64,000 nt of DNA from Phylloscopus collybita. Lineage: Eukaryota > Chordata > Aves > Passeriformes > Phylloscopidae. Of this stretch, positions 11,059 to 20,619 are shown in pieces. The stretch is from the NCBI GenBank assembly GCA_027886175.1, contig JAJNNQ010000013.1:7521501-7585500 (forward strand), given 5' to 3'. Within the stretch, counting starts at the first letter, position 1; each line of letters opens with the position of its first letter. The position numbers and the translations under genes are program-made. Below the pieces are notes generated by a model. The model ran no database searches and was not told the origin of the DNA. It was given only the letters and a program-made list of their open reading frames with translations.

Positions 11059-13288
11059 CCCGCCGGGGGACCCGCGGCACGCCGCCGGCAAAAGTTTCGG
11101 CGCCCCGGGCGAAGTCGGGCGCGGCGGTGCCGGCGCCGGCCGTGAGCGCCGGGAGAGCCCCCGGCCCCGCCGAGCTCCGCCGGAGCCCCTGGCCCGCCCG
11201 GCGGCGCCGGCTCCGGGCCGGCGCTCGCATCTGGGGGAACCCCCTGGCCGGGCTGCCGCCAGATGTGAGCGCCGGGGGGAGCCCGCCCAGCCCCGGCCGT
11301 CCCCGGGCCGGCAGCGCCGCTCGGCACCGCGCGGTGGCGGCCGCGGAGGGAGCACGGCACCGGCACCGGCACCGGGAGCCGCGGGATGCCCGAGAGGAGC
11401 CGCCGCGCCCGGGCTGGGGGCAGCCGGCGGCGGCACGGCGGGGACAGGGACGGGGGAGCCGTGGCGGGACAGCCCAGGCGATGAGGAACCCGCACTGCCG
11501 AGCGTGGAGTTCTCTCTGATATCCCCGCAAACCGAGGGGAAACTTCTCCTGACAGCCAGGGATATTCACTTTCCTTTCCGTCTCGGTGTCCCGACGTGAA
11601 GTAGCTCAGTTGCTAAACTGTTGCCTAAGCAGGTCAGGCGTGACACAACAGCCAGCTTCTTCCAGAGAACGAGTTTCCTGTTGGAAACCCATTTTCTTCC
11701 TACTGACAGCACTTGAGAAGCTGGAAGGCAGCAGAAAGTGCTTCGGGAGCGATGTGGGATGTCAGAAAGCTTAAGGTCAACTAGCGTGCACAGAGGTTGT
11801 GAACTGCAATTGCTCTTAATGCTGTTTAAGATTAACCTCAGTGGTTATCAGGGTTTATTGCATCAGCACCAGAGGAAAAGGAATTCGTATGAAGAAATAA
11901 AACCAAGAAGCCCAGTCAGCCATCTGCTGTCAAGCAAGAAAAAAACTGAAAGTAGTCACTTTCAGTATTAAAATTGAACCAGAATATCCTTGAATAGTGG
12001 AAGTGCACAGCTAGGAGGCATGTGCCGGTTTTAAAATCTCGGCAGGTGAGATGTAAAAGCTCATTGTAGATGAAGAGAATCATCTGCAAAACAACAAACC
12101 AAAAGCAGGGGGAGAAGGAGCCAATAGAGTTCTTTGAACGTACCTGAATTGGGAGGGTACCATGAACAGTAAAACTGTTGAAAATTCCTAAAGTAAGGCG
12201 AAAGTAATGAAGCATTAACTCAGCCAGGAACAAGCTGTGCCGATAACAGCGCAGGGCTGAGAAGTGTTCGGCACCTCCAGTGGCAGTAACTCCAGAATGA
12301 ATATATGCGTGGTGTAACAAAGTAAACAGAGATTGTATCAGAAAAGCCACGACGGAATCACGCTCTAAGACTTGCAGCCTTCACAAACCCGGAGGAAATG
12401 AGACAGTGCTCTGCATGGCTTATAGACAGAGGGGCATTTTGTGCAAAAACTGGGGAGAGGAAGGGCAACTTGTTGCATTTTTTTTAAATAGTAAAAATCT
12501 GATTTTCCTCTTTGTAAAACACTTCTAAAACCATATTAGTTCTTCAGAAACTGCAAAGCATCTACCTTGTTGTTACGAAAAGGGAGCCTATTGAGCTTAC
12601 TGAGGAGCTTTGACACAAGGCTGGTTATTTCTGTCATTTGTGTGGTGGTGGCTCCTAACACTCCCAGAGGCAGACTGCAAGCTGCCCTACCAGGCACAGT
12701 TCAGAAAACAGTGGAACAGCCCCAGGAAAGCACACCAGTGGCAAACAGCTCTGCCAAATGGGGCTCAGCTCACAGCACAGCTCCTTACAGAAGCCTCAGC
12801 CCCCTGGCAGACCTTCCCTCCCCAAAAGTGTTGGAGCAATGAGAGGTGCATTTCAGGATGATTGGGAGGGCAGTGAGCTGTTCGGGGAGGAGAGCAGCAA
12901 GTTCCTACGGTCAAGGACACTTTCTCCTGCTCTGGCACCCAACCACTCTTTTTCACACTAGTGACAGGTGGGGGAGAAGCCATTATAGTAGGGTTTTGTT
13001 GGTGTTTGTGGTACACTTAGCACTAACCTCTGTGGATTTCTATCCACAATTAACACAATTTCTCAGGTACATTCTTGGTTTCTTCTGGTGCTGCTGCTGG
13101 CCTTAGTTAAAAGTTCACCTGAACTGAAAAATAACTGAATAAACTAACAGAGCTTGAAAATTATTAGCCCAACTAATTATTTTGGAGGCTGGAAAAACAG
13201 TTTTACTGTTGCTTTAAGACTTCTGGTTGGATTGAATTATACAGAATTAACTTTGTTGAATGAAGCCATCAGCAGCATTCAAGGAGAC

Positions 13289-13295
13289 TGAGTCA
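13289..13295 (+). promoter_or_regulatory. AP-1 site TGAGTCA in ATF3 intron 1
   Basis: Perfect palindromic AP-1 heptamer (context CTGAGTCAG) within an AT-rich, low-CpG block (13130-13450) that looks like conserved non-coding sequence. ATF3/JUN dimers bind this site class, so intronic feedback is possible. Function is inferred from motif alone. Confidence 0.35.
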
Positions 13296-13612
13296 GTGAA
13301 AATAACTGAAATTTCTGCTGGCAGTGAGGGGTTCAGAGTCATCTGGAATTAGCCTGTTTAAATTAGCTGAACAGTTGAATGTTGGTAAATGGTAAATAAT
13401 ACTGGGAGGACTTCAGCTAGAAATTAATAGGGCCATTTCTGACTTGCTGGAAAAGAGTAACTGCTAGCTTTCTGAGATTATAGGATTAAACTGTATCAGT
13501 ACTTTAAATGTGACTCATGAGCAGGGGCTTTCTGAAGAGAATTACATAAATTTCCCAAGGTCTTTCTGAATAACAAATTGTTCCAAATCATTTCCCCATC
13601 TTGAATAACTAC

Positions 13613-13684
13613 GGGTGAAATCCTGGCCCCATTGAGGTCAACAGAAAAAGTCCTTTTGATTTCACTGGGGTCAGGATTTCACCC
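13613..13684. repeat. Ancient palindromic (MITE-like) element
   Basis: Two 29-nt arms (13613-13641 and 13656-13684) pair at 25 of 29 positions around a 14-nt loop; both ends read GGGTGAAATCCTG in opposite orientations. I recall hairpins of this 'GTGAAATCCTGGCCCCA' type as fossil amniote repeats; the family name is uncertain. Confidence 0.7.
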
Positions 13685-14487
13685 TGAGACTCTGGGAAGT
13701 GTTCAGCTCTTCTGTGGTGACTGGGTGAGGAAGAAGTGAGGAAGGCTGCAGCTGGACCTGATATTTTCTAGCAACAGGCAATTCACTCCCCTCTGATTTT
13801 TATGTTTACCTCACTTAGCGATCAAGCAGGTTCTATTCTCATTTGCACCAAGTGTGGATTTGCAGTGTATTTTTAGATATCTCTGAGCAAATTCTATCTT
13901 CTTGTCAAGGCACATGACCCCAACCATTTCTTGCTGGGTTCCAGAAGTAACATACAGGGAGCTGTGCAGGTCTGGATTGACCATGTGGAAATTTTGCTTA
14001 CCAACACAGCTACCTCCAGGCAACTGTGTGCTTACCTGCACTAAGTTAATTACAATTGACTTCTCTGTAATTACTGTGGTTCTAATCCAGAGTAGATAAC
14101 ACATACTGTAATCATCCATACAGCTATTAAAAAAACCCAAACCAACAGCAACGCAAAGTCTACACACCAAAGATAGCTGGAAAACCGACATCGTAAAATC
14201 CAATTTAACACAAGTCACTTTATGAACAGAGGAAGTATTACAATCTGTTTTCCTGTGGATTTGCACCTTTTGTCCCTTGGAGCACACAGGAAAGGTGCTC
14301 AGTTTTCTTCCAGACCTCTTATCCTCACCTCTGCTGGGTGAGAGATGGGCTGTGACTTGCAGGGATGTATGCATCAGCTAGCCCACTGTGTTTGGATGAT
14401 TGACTGCTGAGTTTTGCCTCTTTTGCCTTCAGTTGGGCCACCAGTTTTCACAAAGCACATAGAGCCTCCCTCCCTTCAAAATTGGCT

Positions 14488-14509
14488 AAAAAAAAAAAAA
14501 AAAAAAAAA
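14488..14509. repeat. Poly(A) run
   Basis: Twenty-two A residues in ATF3 intron 1, plus strand; no recognisable element in front of it. Confidence 0.95.
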
Positions 14510-15490
14510 GAGTTACTAAAAAGAGAAAAGTAGAGAGCACTGGTGGATAGGTTTGTTTTCTTCAGAAATCTACTAGAAATGAGGTTCCTCCATGGGTTTA
14601 CATTTGCATAATTCCCCTAAAGACTCTTCAATCACACTGTTTTATGTCAGCAGAAGATCCAGCCATAAATATTTAAGAATTTCAAGCCTCTCATAGAGGG
14701 CACATAAGGACAGTTTCGAATTTTACAAGAGCAAAGGAATGAAACAAACGGCTTCACATTTTTCATGAGTCAATCCCTCCAACTCAGCCCATGCTATGGA
14801 GCTACAGAGCATGTAGAAACTTTTGCCTTTTTTCCAGCCCTTATCATTAACTATTTTTCAGGAGCTCATAGTCAAATCTACAACTGTCTGTAAAACTGAG
14901 TGTGATAATTTTGTGACATACCCTGTTGTGGTTAGCAAGTTTCAGCTTCTAGCAGAACCCATTGACCTAAGTGTAGCTGAGATCAAGGTATGCTCTGTCC
15001 ATTTGAAGCTGGAACTTTTGGTGATACAGCTCTGAAGATGAAGATACTCTCCTTCTATGCTTCAAATAATAATACTACTTATTTGCTCTCTGATTTTTGT
15101 TCTTATTTGCTTTCTCTTCCTATTCACTCACTTCTCATTTGCCACACACTACCAGTTTTAAACTTAACAATATGCATACTTGCACACAATTTTTTAAATA
15201 TTAAGTTTCAGAAAGACCTAGAAATTGTGTCATGTGTTGATACATATTCATACTTTTAAATACTAACTTTGACTTGACATAAAGTTGAAGGGGTTTTGAG
15301 TGTCCAAATTCTTAACTGCTTGTCTCTGTTGAGAGATTGGGGTAGGCTAAGAATGGGAACTGAAGCAGTGTAAGAACTACAGTATTATTCACAGTATGAA
15401 CTATACCTCTGAGAGATATTACTTGTAAGATACAACTTCCTGAAGTTGTTGAAAGACTATCAATATTATCTCTTTTTATCTTTCAGCAAA

Positions 15491-15730
15491 ATGATGGTTC
15501 AACACTCAGGCCAGCTATCTGCATTAGAAGTCAGCGCCTCCGCAATTGTTCCCACTTTGTCCCCCGCAGGATCACTGGGGTTTGATGATTTCACAAATTT
15601 AACCCCCCTGGTGAAGGAGGAACTCAGGTTTGCCATTCAGAACAAGCGTCAGTTCCACAAGATGTCTTCCACTTTGGACACGGTGACTGTCTCTGAAAGG
15701 CCAGTTGAAACATCAATGATGAAAACAGAG
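15491..15730 (+). CDS. ATF3: ATF3 coding exon 2 (residues 1-80)
   Basis: The exon begins at 15487 after TTTCAG and ends at GAG|GTAGGG. It encodes the N-terminal regulatory half through ...MMKTE. An open frame runs on into the intron to 15889, but the donor and the family alignment end the exon at 15730. Confidence 0.97.
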
Positions 15731-17871
15731 GTAGGGCTCTTTAAACAAATTTTGGTGTGGATGGCTAATTCTCTAACAAAGTTTTGCCACGAGACCAGTA
15801 ATTGTATTAACTACAGAAAACCCTCTGTACCATACTTGTTTCCTTTTAAGCCAGCTGCTTGGCTCTCTGTGCTCTGGTATTTCTCATAGCTGGATATTTT
15901 ATTTTCAATTATGGACTACAGACAATATTTTACAGTGAACAGAGCAAGTGTTAATCTGGTTTCCCTGCCCAGTGGTGGCTGAACTTGGAATACGTCACTG
16001 CTGAAGTTCTGTTTCCCTGAGGACAGTCCAGCAGAACCTGTGGGGGTTAAGACATGGACCTGCTGTGTCCAGACTTTGCTTAAAGAATGATACTATCCAT
16101 GAAAAACATTACTCTTTGAAAGTGGAGAAATAGCTTCAGTTAGGGAAAAGGTTACATCTTGGTCTGAGCTCCCCAGGAAACAGAAGGAAGTGTGTTAGTA
16201 TTCCCTTTTTAGTATCCCCCTTTTGGTGCTGCCTTTAATTCACTCACTTCTCAGTTACTCACTCATGACACATCCTCACTCTGCTCCCTGTGCCCTTCCT
16301 CCTTTTCCTCCCTGGGAAATGGAGGAGAGATGGAGGTGTGGGAGCCTGGGGAGACATCCAGTAAGTTTTTTGGGTACCACTGATTTTAAATGAGCCATCA
16401 TATAGATTACATACAACCCCACTCCAGTCAGGTTTTTATTGACAAGTCTCATGAAGTTCCTACCCTGCTACTGTATGGCAAACAGGGTCAGAATCACATT
16501 TTTATGTAACTCACAATGTGACCACTGACAGCACTATCCATGTTGAATTCCAGAAGTTATCAAAGTACAGGTCTCGTGTTTACAACATCTTATGGATTGT
16601 ATCTGTTTTTGTGGGACAGTTTTCTCCTGAAGAGGATGAAAGAAAAAAGAGAAGAAGGGAAAGGAATAAAATTGCTGCAGCAAAGTGCCGAAACAAAAAG
16701 AAGGAAAAAACAGAATGTTTGCAAAAAGTAAGTGACTTGCTAGAATTGTTCTTGATCTGTCATCCTGCCAGGATGCAAACAGATAGCATAGGGTACTGTC
16801 ATAGTAGGAGATCAGAAAGATGTCACCTAAAACTCTGTAAACCCTTAAAAACTTCCATTATGAAAAATAAACATATATTAAATCCAAACCTGGTTGAAAC
16901 TGCCATAAAGTGAAAACATGGTAGGAGTGAAAAGAGATTACTGTTTCAGTGACCAACCTTGTCTATGGGGATAATGTTAATTTGAATTCTTGTGTGCAAT
17001 GAACACAAAAAGAAGTAAAATCATGTTTCATAAAATATTCACTGTGGAGAGCCTGCAAGCACCTACGAGTAATTTCTGACTTCTTTACAAACAGAGCGGT
17101 GTGGAACCTTGAATTCTCTGTCCTAGAAGCCCAGTCACATCTTCACCTCCTGTGCTGTGATATAAAACTGTATTTCAGTAGCACCAGACCTGTATCTGGG
17201 TATACAGATCTGTTTATTCCTATATCTAGGGGCAGAGGAAAAAAGCTATGTTTGTACTTTGCCAGCTTCACATGGATTTATAAATATGTGACCTGATGTT
17301 CCAGGGAGTTAAGAAGCAGCATAGATAATTTGGGGTCAATTTTTGACCCAAAAAGCTCAGAATAATTTTGCAGAGGATAGCAGTAATGCTTTGGGTATCT
17401 GTCACCTTAAGTGAATACAAGTGTGAATTATGCTTTTCAACTTCCATTGTGTTCTCTAGAGGCCAAAGGAGGTAACTCCCAGTCTGGTTTTCGGGGCACT
17501 ATTGATTGGGGAGTGTACAGTCCCATCGTTACAGCACACTAAGTGCATGTGAGTCCTTTCTCTGCCAGCCATAGGCTTCCCCACCAATAAAAGACCAGGA
17601 CTATGAGGAAAAACCCCAGTGACTTGCTGTTTGAGCTGCTGAGTGTAAAAGTTGTGCCTGTCCTCTGTGCTAGGAATCGGAGAAGCTGGAGACGATCAAC
17701 GCGGAGCTGAAAGCGCAGATCGAGGAGCTGAAGAACGAGAAGCAGCATTTGATATACATGCTAAATCTGCACAGGCCCACGTGTATAGTCCGTGCGCAGA
17801 ACGGAAGGACACCTGAAGATGAAAGAAATCTTTTTATTCAACAGATCAAAGAAGGCACATTGCAAGGTTAA
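15491..17871 (+). CDS. ATF3: ATF3, activating transcription factor 3 (complete, 3 coding exons)
   Basis: Join 15491-15730, 16620-16727, 17674-17871; 181 residues, the same length as human ATF3. All introns are phase 0 with GT-AG ends. ATF3 is a nuclear bZIP factor, induced by stress, that binds CRE/AP-1 sites as a repressing homodimer or with JUN proteins. The N-terminal half carries the conserved SASAIVP and [11 protein letters not shown] segments. The basic region is about residues 88-110 with the DNA-contact signature N96-A99-A100-C103-R104. The leucine zipper has L114, L121, L128, L135, L142, then H149. The tail keeps [17 protein letters not shown] (from residue 150). The first ATG is chosen because MMVQH aligns with the family start; it has A at -3. 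The promoter carries stress elements (see 10631-10767). Identification is by direct sequence match to the family. Confidence 0.98.
15731..16619 (+). other. ATF3: ATF3 intron 2
   Basis: An 889-bp phase-0 intron with GTAGGG donor and GGGACAG acceptor. No repeat, motif or extra exon was seen inside it. Confidence 0.9.
16620..16727 (+). CDS. ATF3: ATF3 coding exon 3 (residues 81-116, basic region)
   Basis: Starts after GGGACAG with [10 protein letters not shown] and ends LQK|GTAAGT. It encodes the whole DNA-binding basic region and the first zipper leucine (L114). Confidence 0.98.
16728..17673 (+). other. ATF3: ATF3 intron 3
   Basis: A 946-bp phase-0 intron, GTAAGT donor and TGTGCTAG acceptor, interrupting the leucine zipper after residue 116. 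Nothing else recognised. Confidence 0.9.
17674..17871 (+). CDS. ATF3: ATF3 coding exon 4 (residues 117-181, zipper and C-terminus)
   Basis: Starts ESEKLE after TGTGCTAG and ends ...EGTLQG with TAA at 17869-17871. It carries four of the five heptad leucines. GC-rich codon use in the first 60 nt contrasts with the AT-rich flanks, as expected for a strongly constrained exon. Confidence 0.98.
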   Translation, partial: ESEKLETINAELKAQIEELKNEKQHLIYMLNLHRPTCIVRAQNGRTPEDERNLFIQQIKEGTLQG

Positions 17872-19280
17872 GTGATACGGCAAGCGTGGAAATATTTATA
17901 ATGTTTTTAACAGCTACCAGAATCCATGGGGGAGTCTGACATAATGTGTAGGATTCTATTAGTCAAGAGCCTTTAGGAAGGGCAGATTGCTTTCATAAGT
18001 GGAAAGAATCATTTTGGCTTGACAACGATTCTTGCCCTTGGAAGATCTGGTCTCAATCAAATTGAAGAGCCTTCTGCCTCCGATGTAGGGTTTGCACCTG
18101 TCATACTTGCTGTTCCTAGGAGCTACAGACAACAGCTTCTGAAGTTTTAGCTCTCTGCTAGTATACAGTATCTGCACTCACAAGGTTTGTGCTAGAACAC
18201 TGACTTCCAGCGATGCACGTGGTACAGGCAGCTGTACTGGATGGACACTACTCTTCCTTGTTGCTGGTAGGGAAAGAAGACTGAGTATTTTTGAATTTCC
18301 AGGAGGATGGTTTCTGGCAGAATGTTCTGATGTGTAATGTTGCATTCTAACCTAACACACACACACACACAAAAAACCCTGTAGTTCCAACTAAGCTTTG
18401 TCATTTTTGTCACAACGCTCATGTGGGTTTTTTCTGTGACTCATCTCAGTGACTGAATTTGAAGGGTCTAGTAAGTGTGACAAAGAAATATTTCTTGCAA
18501 AACATCAGTGTAGCCTAGCTTGTATTTTATGAGCTATCACCCCAGATACTTCCCCTTGGGGACTGCAATTTTTCCTTGAAGTTCTGAGGAGCGGCTTGTA
18601 CCATCATTTACTGACTTGGTGAACAGAATCCACTGGATTGGAAAGAGGAAACTAACTATGCAGGGGTACTCATAGAGGTTTTTCTCAAGTAAAGAATTGC
18701 AGGAGCAAATCCCAGACTCCTGAACCTTGAAAAAAAATTATTTTTTTTTAAATTCACCTAGGATCTTATCCTACAAGCCTTAATTCCTGCTATTACCCCT
18801 CAGTCACAGAAAAGGTTCCATGGATTTCAGTGGGTGTGCTCATGCAGATAGCTCTTACAGGCATAAGAGCTTGGCAAAGCTTTTTCCATCCTGGTCAGGA
18901 TTACTTCCTTTTGCCAGGTGACTCAGAGGGAAAAAATTATGATTGTAGCTACTTTTGTTTTACATTTGAGTGGCAAATACAGTCAATTCAAAGTGTTACT
19001 TAGAATCTAAAGGTGGCAAGAGTTTTGATGTAGTGAATAATTGTTTAATTTTTTTATTAAATACTAACCTTGGATGTTTTTGAACTGGTAGAGGAGCTGC
19101 TGGACAAAACAGTTGGAGCTATGAGTGTTGAAATTCTGATGTTTCTGTGAAATTCTCAGATTGTTTATTTCTATAAAATATACCCTTACAATTTTTTGTA
19201 AAAGAAAATATTATCCTTATTTATCACTAATATCATAATGAGTAGAGCTAATAAATACTGCGAGCAAGATAAAACTGAAA
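17872..19280 (+). other. ATF3: ATF3 3'UTR
   Basis: AT-rich sequence after the stop. ATTTA pentamers near 17890, 18606 and 19220 fit the short half-life expected of an immediate-early stress mRNA. The end is inferred from the poly(A) signal at 19250 with a GT/T-rich tract shortly after it. The length, about 1.4 kb, is similar to what I recall for mammalian ATF3. Confidence 0.65.
19250..19255 (+). terminator. ATF3: Likely ATF3 poly(A) signal AATAAA
   Basis: First canonical AATAAA after the stop codon, followed 30-50 nt later by a GT/T-rich stretch, the usual cleavage-site context. Confidence 0.65.
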
Positions 19281-20184
19281 ACACAAGTGTTGCGCTGTCT
19301 TTTTACTTTTATCTCTTGGTGTTTAATATTATATATTCCTAAACTTCACCAGTTGTATTTGAGACACCACTATTAAAATCACTTTTCCTTCATCTTTTTT
19401 GAAGATGAGGCACTGAGTGTCTTAAACAATTGGGTGCAGATATTGTACCTTCCAAAATTTCTGAATCTCCATCAGTGGTGCCTGACTGTTCAATGTCACA
19501 ATTTAAATGAAGCAGAATACAAGTGGAGCTTACAGTGCATAATATTTTACACCAGTTCCGCAGTGTTGAAATTGTGTGTTTGTTCTAAAGGCTAAACTTG
19601 AAGATACCTCAGCCATGAGCTTCTTACCCTGCACATCTCTCACGAGTCCATCACGTATTGTACCTACTCCTCATGTGACTGTTATATTCTGCAACAGAAC
19701 TACTTAGTACCATTTCCTGAGATCTGGATATATTGTAATGTCCTATATCACATGTTAAAGGTATGTACTTCATGTATCAGAAAAGTGAATGTATTACAAA
19801 GGTGACCTTCTAGGTCCAATTCTGTCTTAAGAATCCATGAGCTTTCTGTATATTGGAAGGAGGTTCCATTGACTTTCGTGAGAGTTTTTTTCATGTCCTG
19901 TAAGCAGAGTTTGGAGCCTCTGTGGCAACTCCTCTGGCTTAAAGGGCAAGTTCTACATGTAATTGGGCCAGCTGTTTACCAGACAACAGATATACATGGA
20001 GTGTGTACACTAAACTTGTCAAACAATGTTCATTATTTGCCTTCTGTAACGTGGAAATACAAAACCGAGGCATCACCCCGGCATCGTACACCTTGGCTTT
20101 GCTTTTTGCCTCTCAAATACCAGCAGACAAGGCTTTTTGTCTCATAACTGGTTATGAAGTGTTACCAGAGAGACTATAATGACA

Positions 20185-20308
20185 GAATTCGTGTGTCTCC
20201 CTTAGGGAATTCGTATGGTTGCTTTTAACCATATCACCGGTGACGCAGGCGTCATGCTTTTGTTGCTCGATCGTATTTACTCGGCATGCCAAATGTTCAT
20301 AGGGTACC
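20185..20308. other. Palindrome-rich, CpG-retaining block downstream of ATF3
   Basis: Within about 125 bp lie two GAATTC sites (20185, 20207), TATGGTT/AACCATA (20214-20233), CACCGGTG (20235-20242), TGACGC-AG-GCGTCA (20241-20254), CGATCG (20268-20273), GGCATGCC (20283-20290) and GGTACC (20303-20308). CpG density is much higher than in the AT-rich flanks. The function is unknown; it could be a conserved regulatory element or part of a longer ATF3 3'UTR. Confidence 0.5.
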
Positions 20309-20380
20309 ACTACTATTGTCAGAAGATAATCTATTTTTATTTCCTTACATGTGCAGTCATAGTTGCTCTGTATTGCTTTT

Positions 20381-20397
20381 GTGTGTGTGTGTGTGTG
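20381..20397. repeat. (GT)n microsatellite
   Basis: Eight GT dinucleotides. Confidence 0.9.
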
Positions 20398-20593
20398 AGT
20401 GCTCCTGCACGCTGCTCTGGAAGTGATGGTACTCAGGGTCACTTGACTGTGCCCAGGAAAAGAGTGTTTGAACAGCTACACAGGAATGGTATGTTGCATG
20501 AGTTTTCTCAAAGTATACTTTATTCAGGAGAACCCTTGAAATGCATTAAAAAGCAGTTTGTTTTCTATTCTCAAGTTTGTTTTTGATACTTTA

Positions 20594-20599
20594 ATAAAA
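20594..20599 (+). terminator. Candidate distal ATF3 poly(A) signal AATAAA
   Basis: A second AATAAA, 1.3 kb after the first. If used, the ATF3 3'UTR would be about 2.7 kb and would include the palindrome-rich block. No direct support. Confidence 0.25.
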
Positions 20600-20619
20600 A
20601 AGAATTAATATATATTTAT

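Larger units (their letters stand above)
10540..11480. promoter_or_regulatory. CpG island covering ATF3 promoter, exon 1 and start of intron 1
   Basis: GC content and CpG density jump sharply relative to both flanks. The island starts just upstream of the TATA promoter and continues about 570 bp into intron 1. Long open frames on both strands here, including a 371-codon one on the minus strand, are products of GC-rich sequence and the GGAT repeat. They are not genes. Confidence 0.85.
10906..15486 (+). other. ATF3: ATF3 intron 1
   Basis: A 4.6-kb intron with GTAGGT donor and TTTCAG acceptor. It holds the rest of the CpG island, a GGAT microsatellite, an ancient palindromic element (13613-13684), an A run (14488-14509) and a block near 13130-13450 with a perfect AP-1 site. 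A 187-codon minus-strand frame (13811-14374) resembles nothing known and is judged a chance frame. Confidence 0.75.

Noticed and set aside
10454..11569. 371-codon minus-strand open frame and several overlapping ones on both strands
   Set aside because: All lie in the ATF3 CpG island and run through the GGAT repeat (His-Pro-Ser-Ile or Met-Asp-Gly-Trp repeats). No domain, and the real plus-strand gene has its promoter and exon 1 here.
13811..14374. 187-codon minus-strand open frame in ATF3 intron 1
   Set aside because: It is the longest frame outside repeats, but it has no recognisable domain, signal, splice context or coding-like composition. It is treated as a chance frame.
16518..16913. 131-codon frame containing the ATF3 basic region
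   Set aside because: It reads through both splice sites of ATF3 exon 3; only 16620-16727 is coding.
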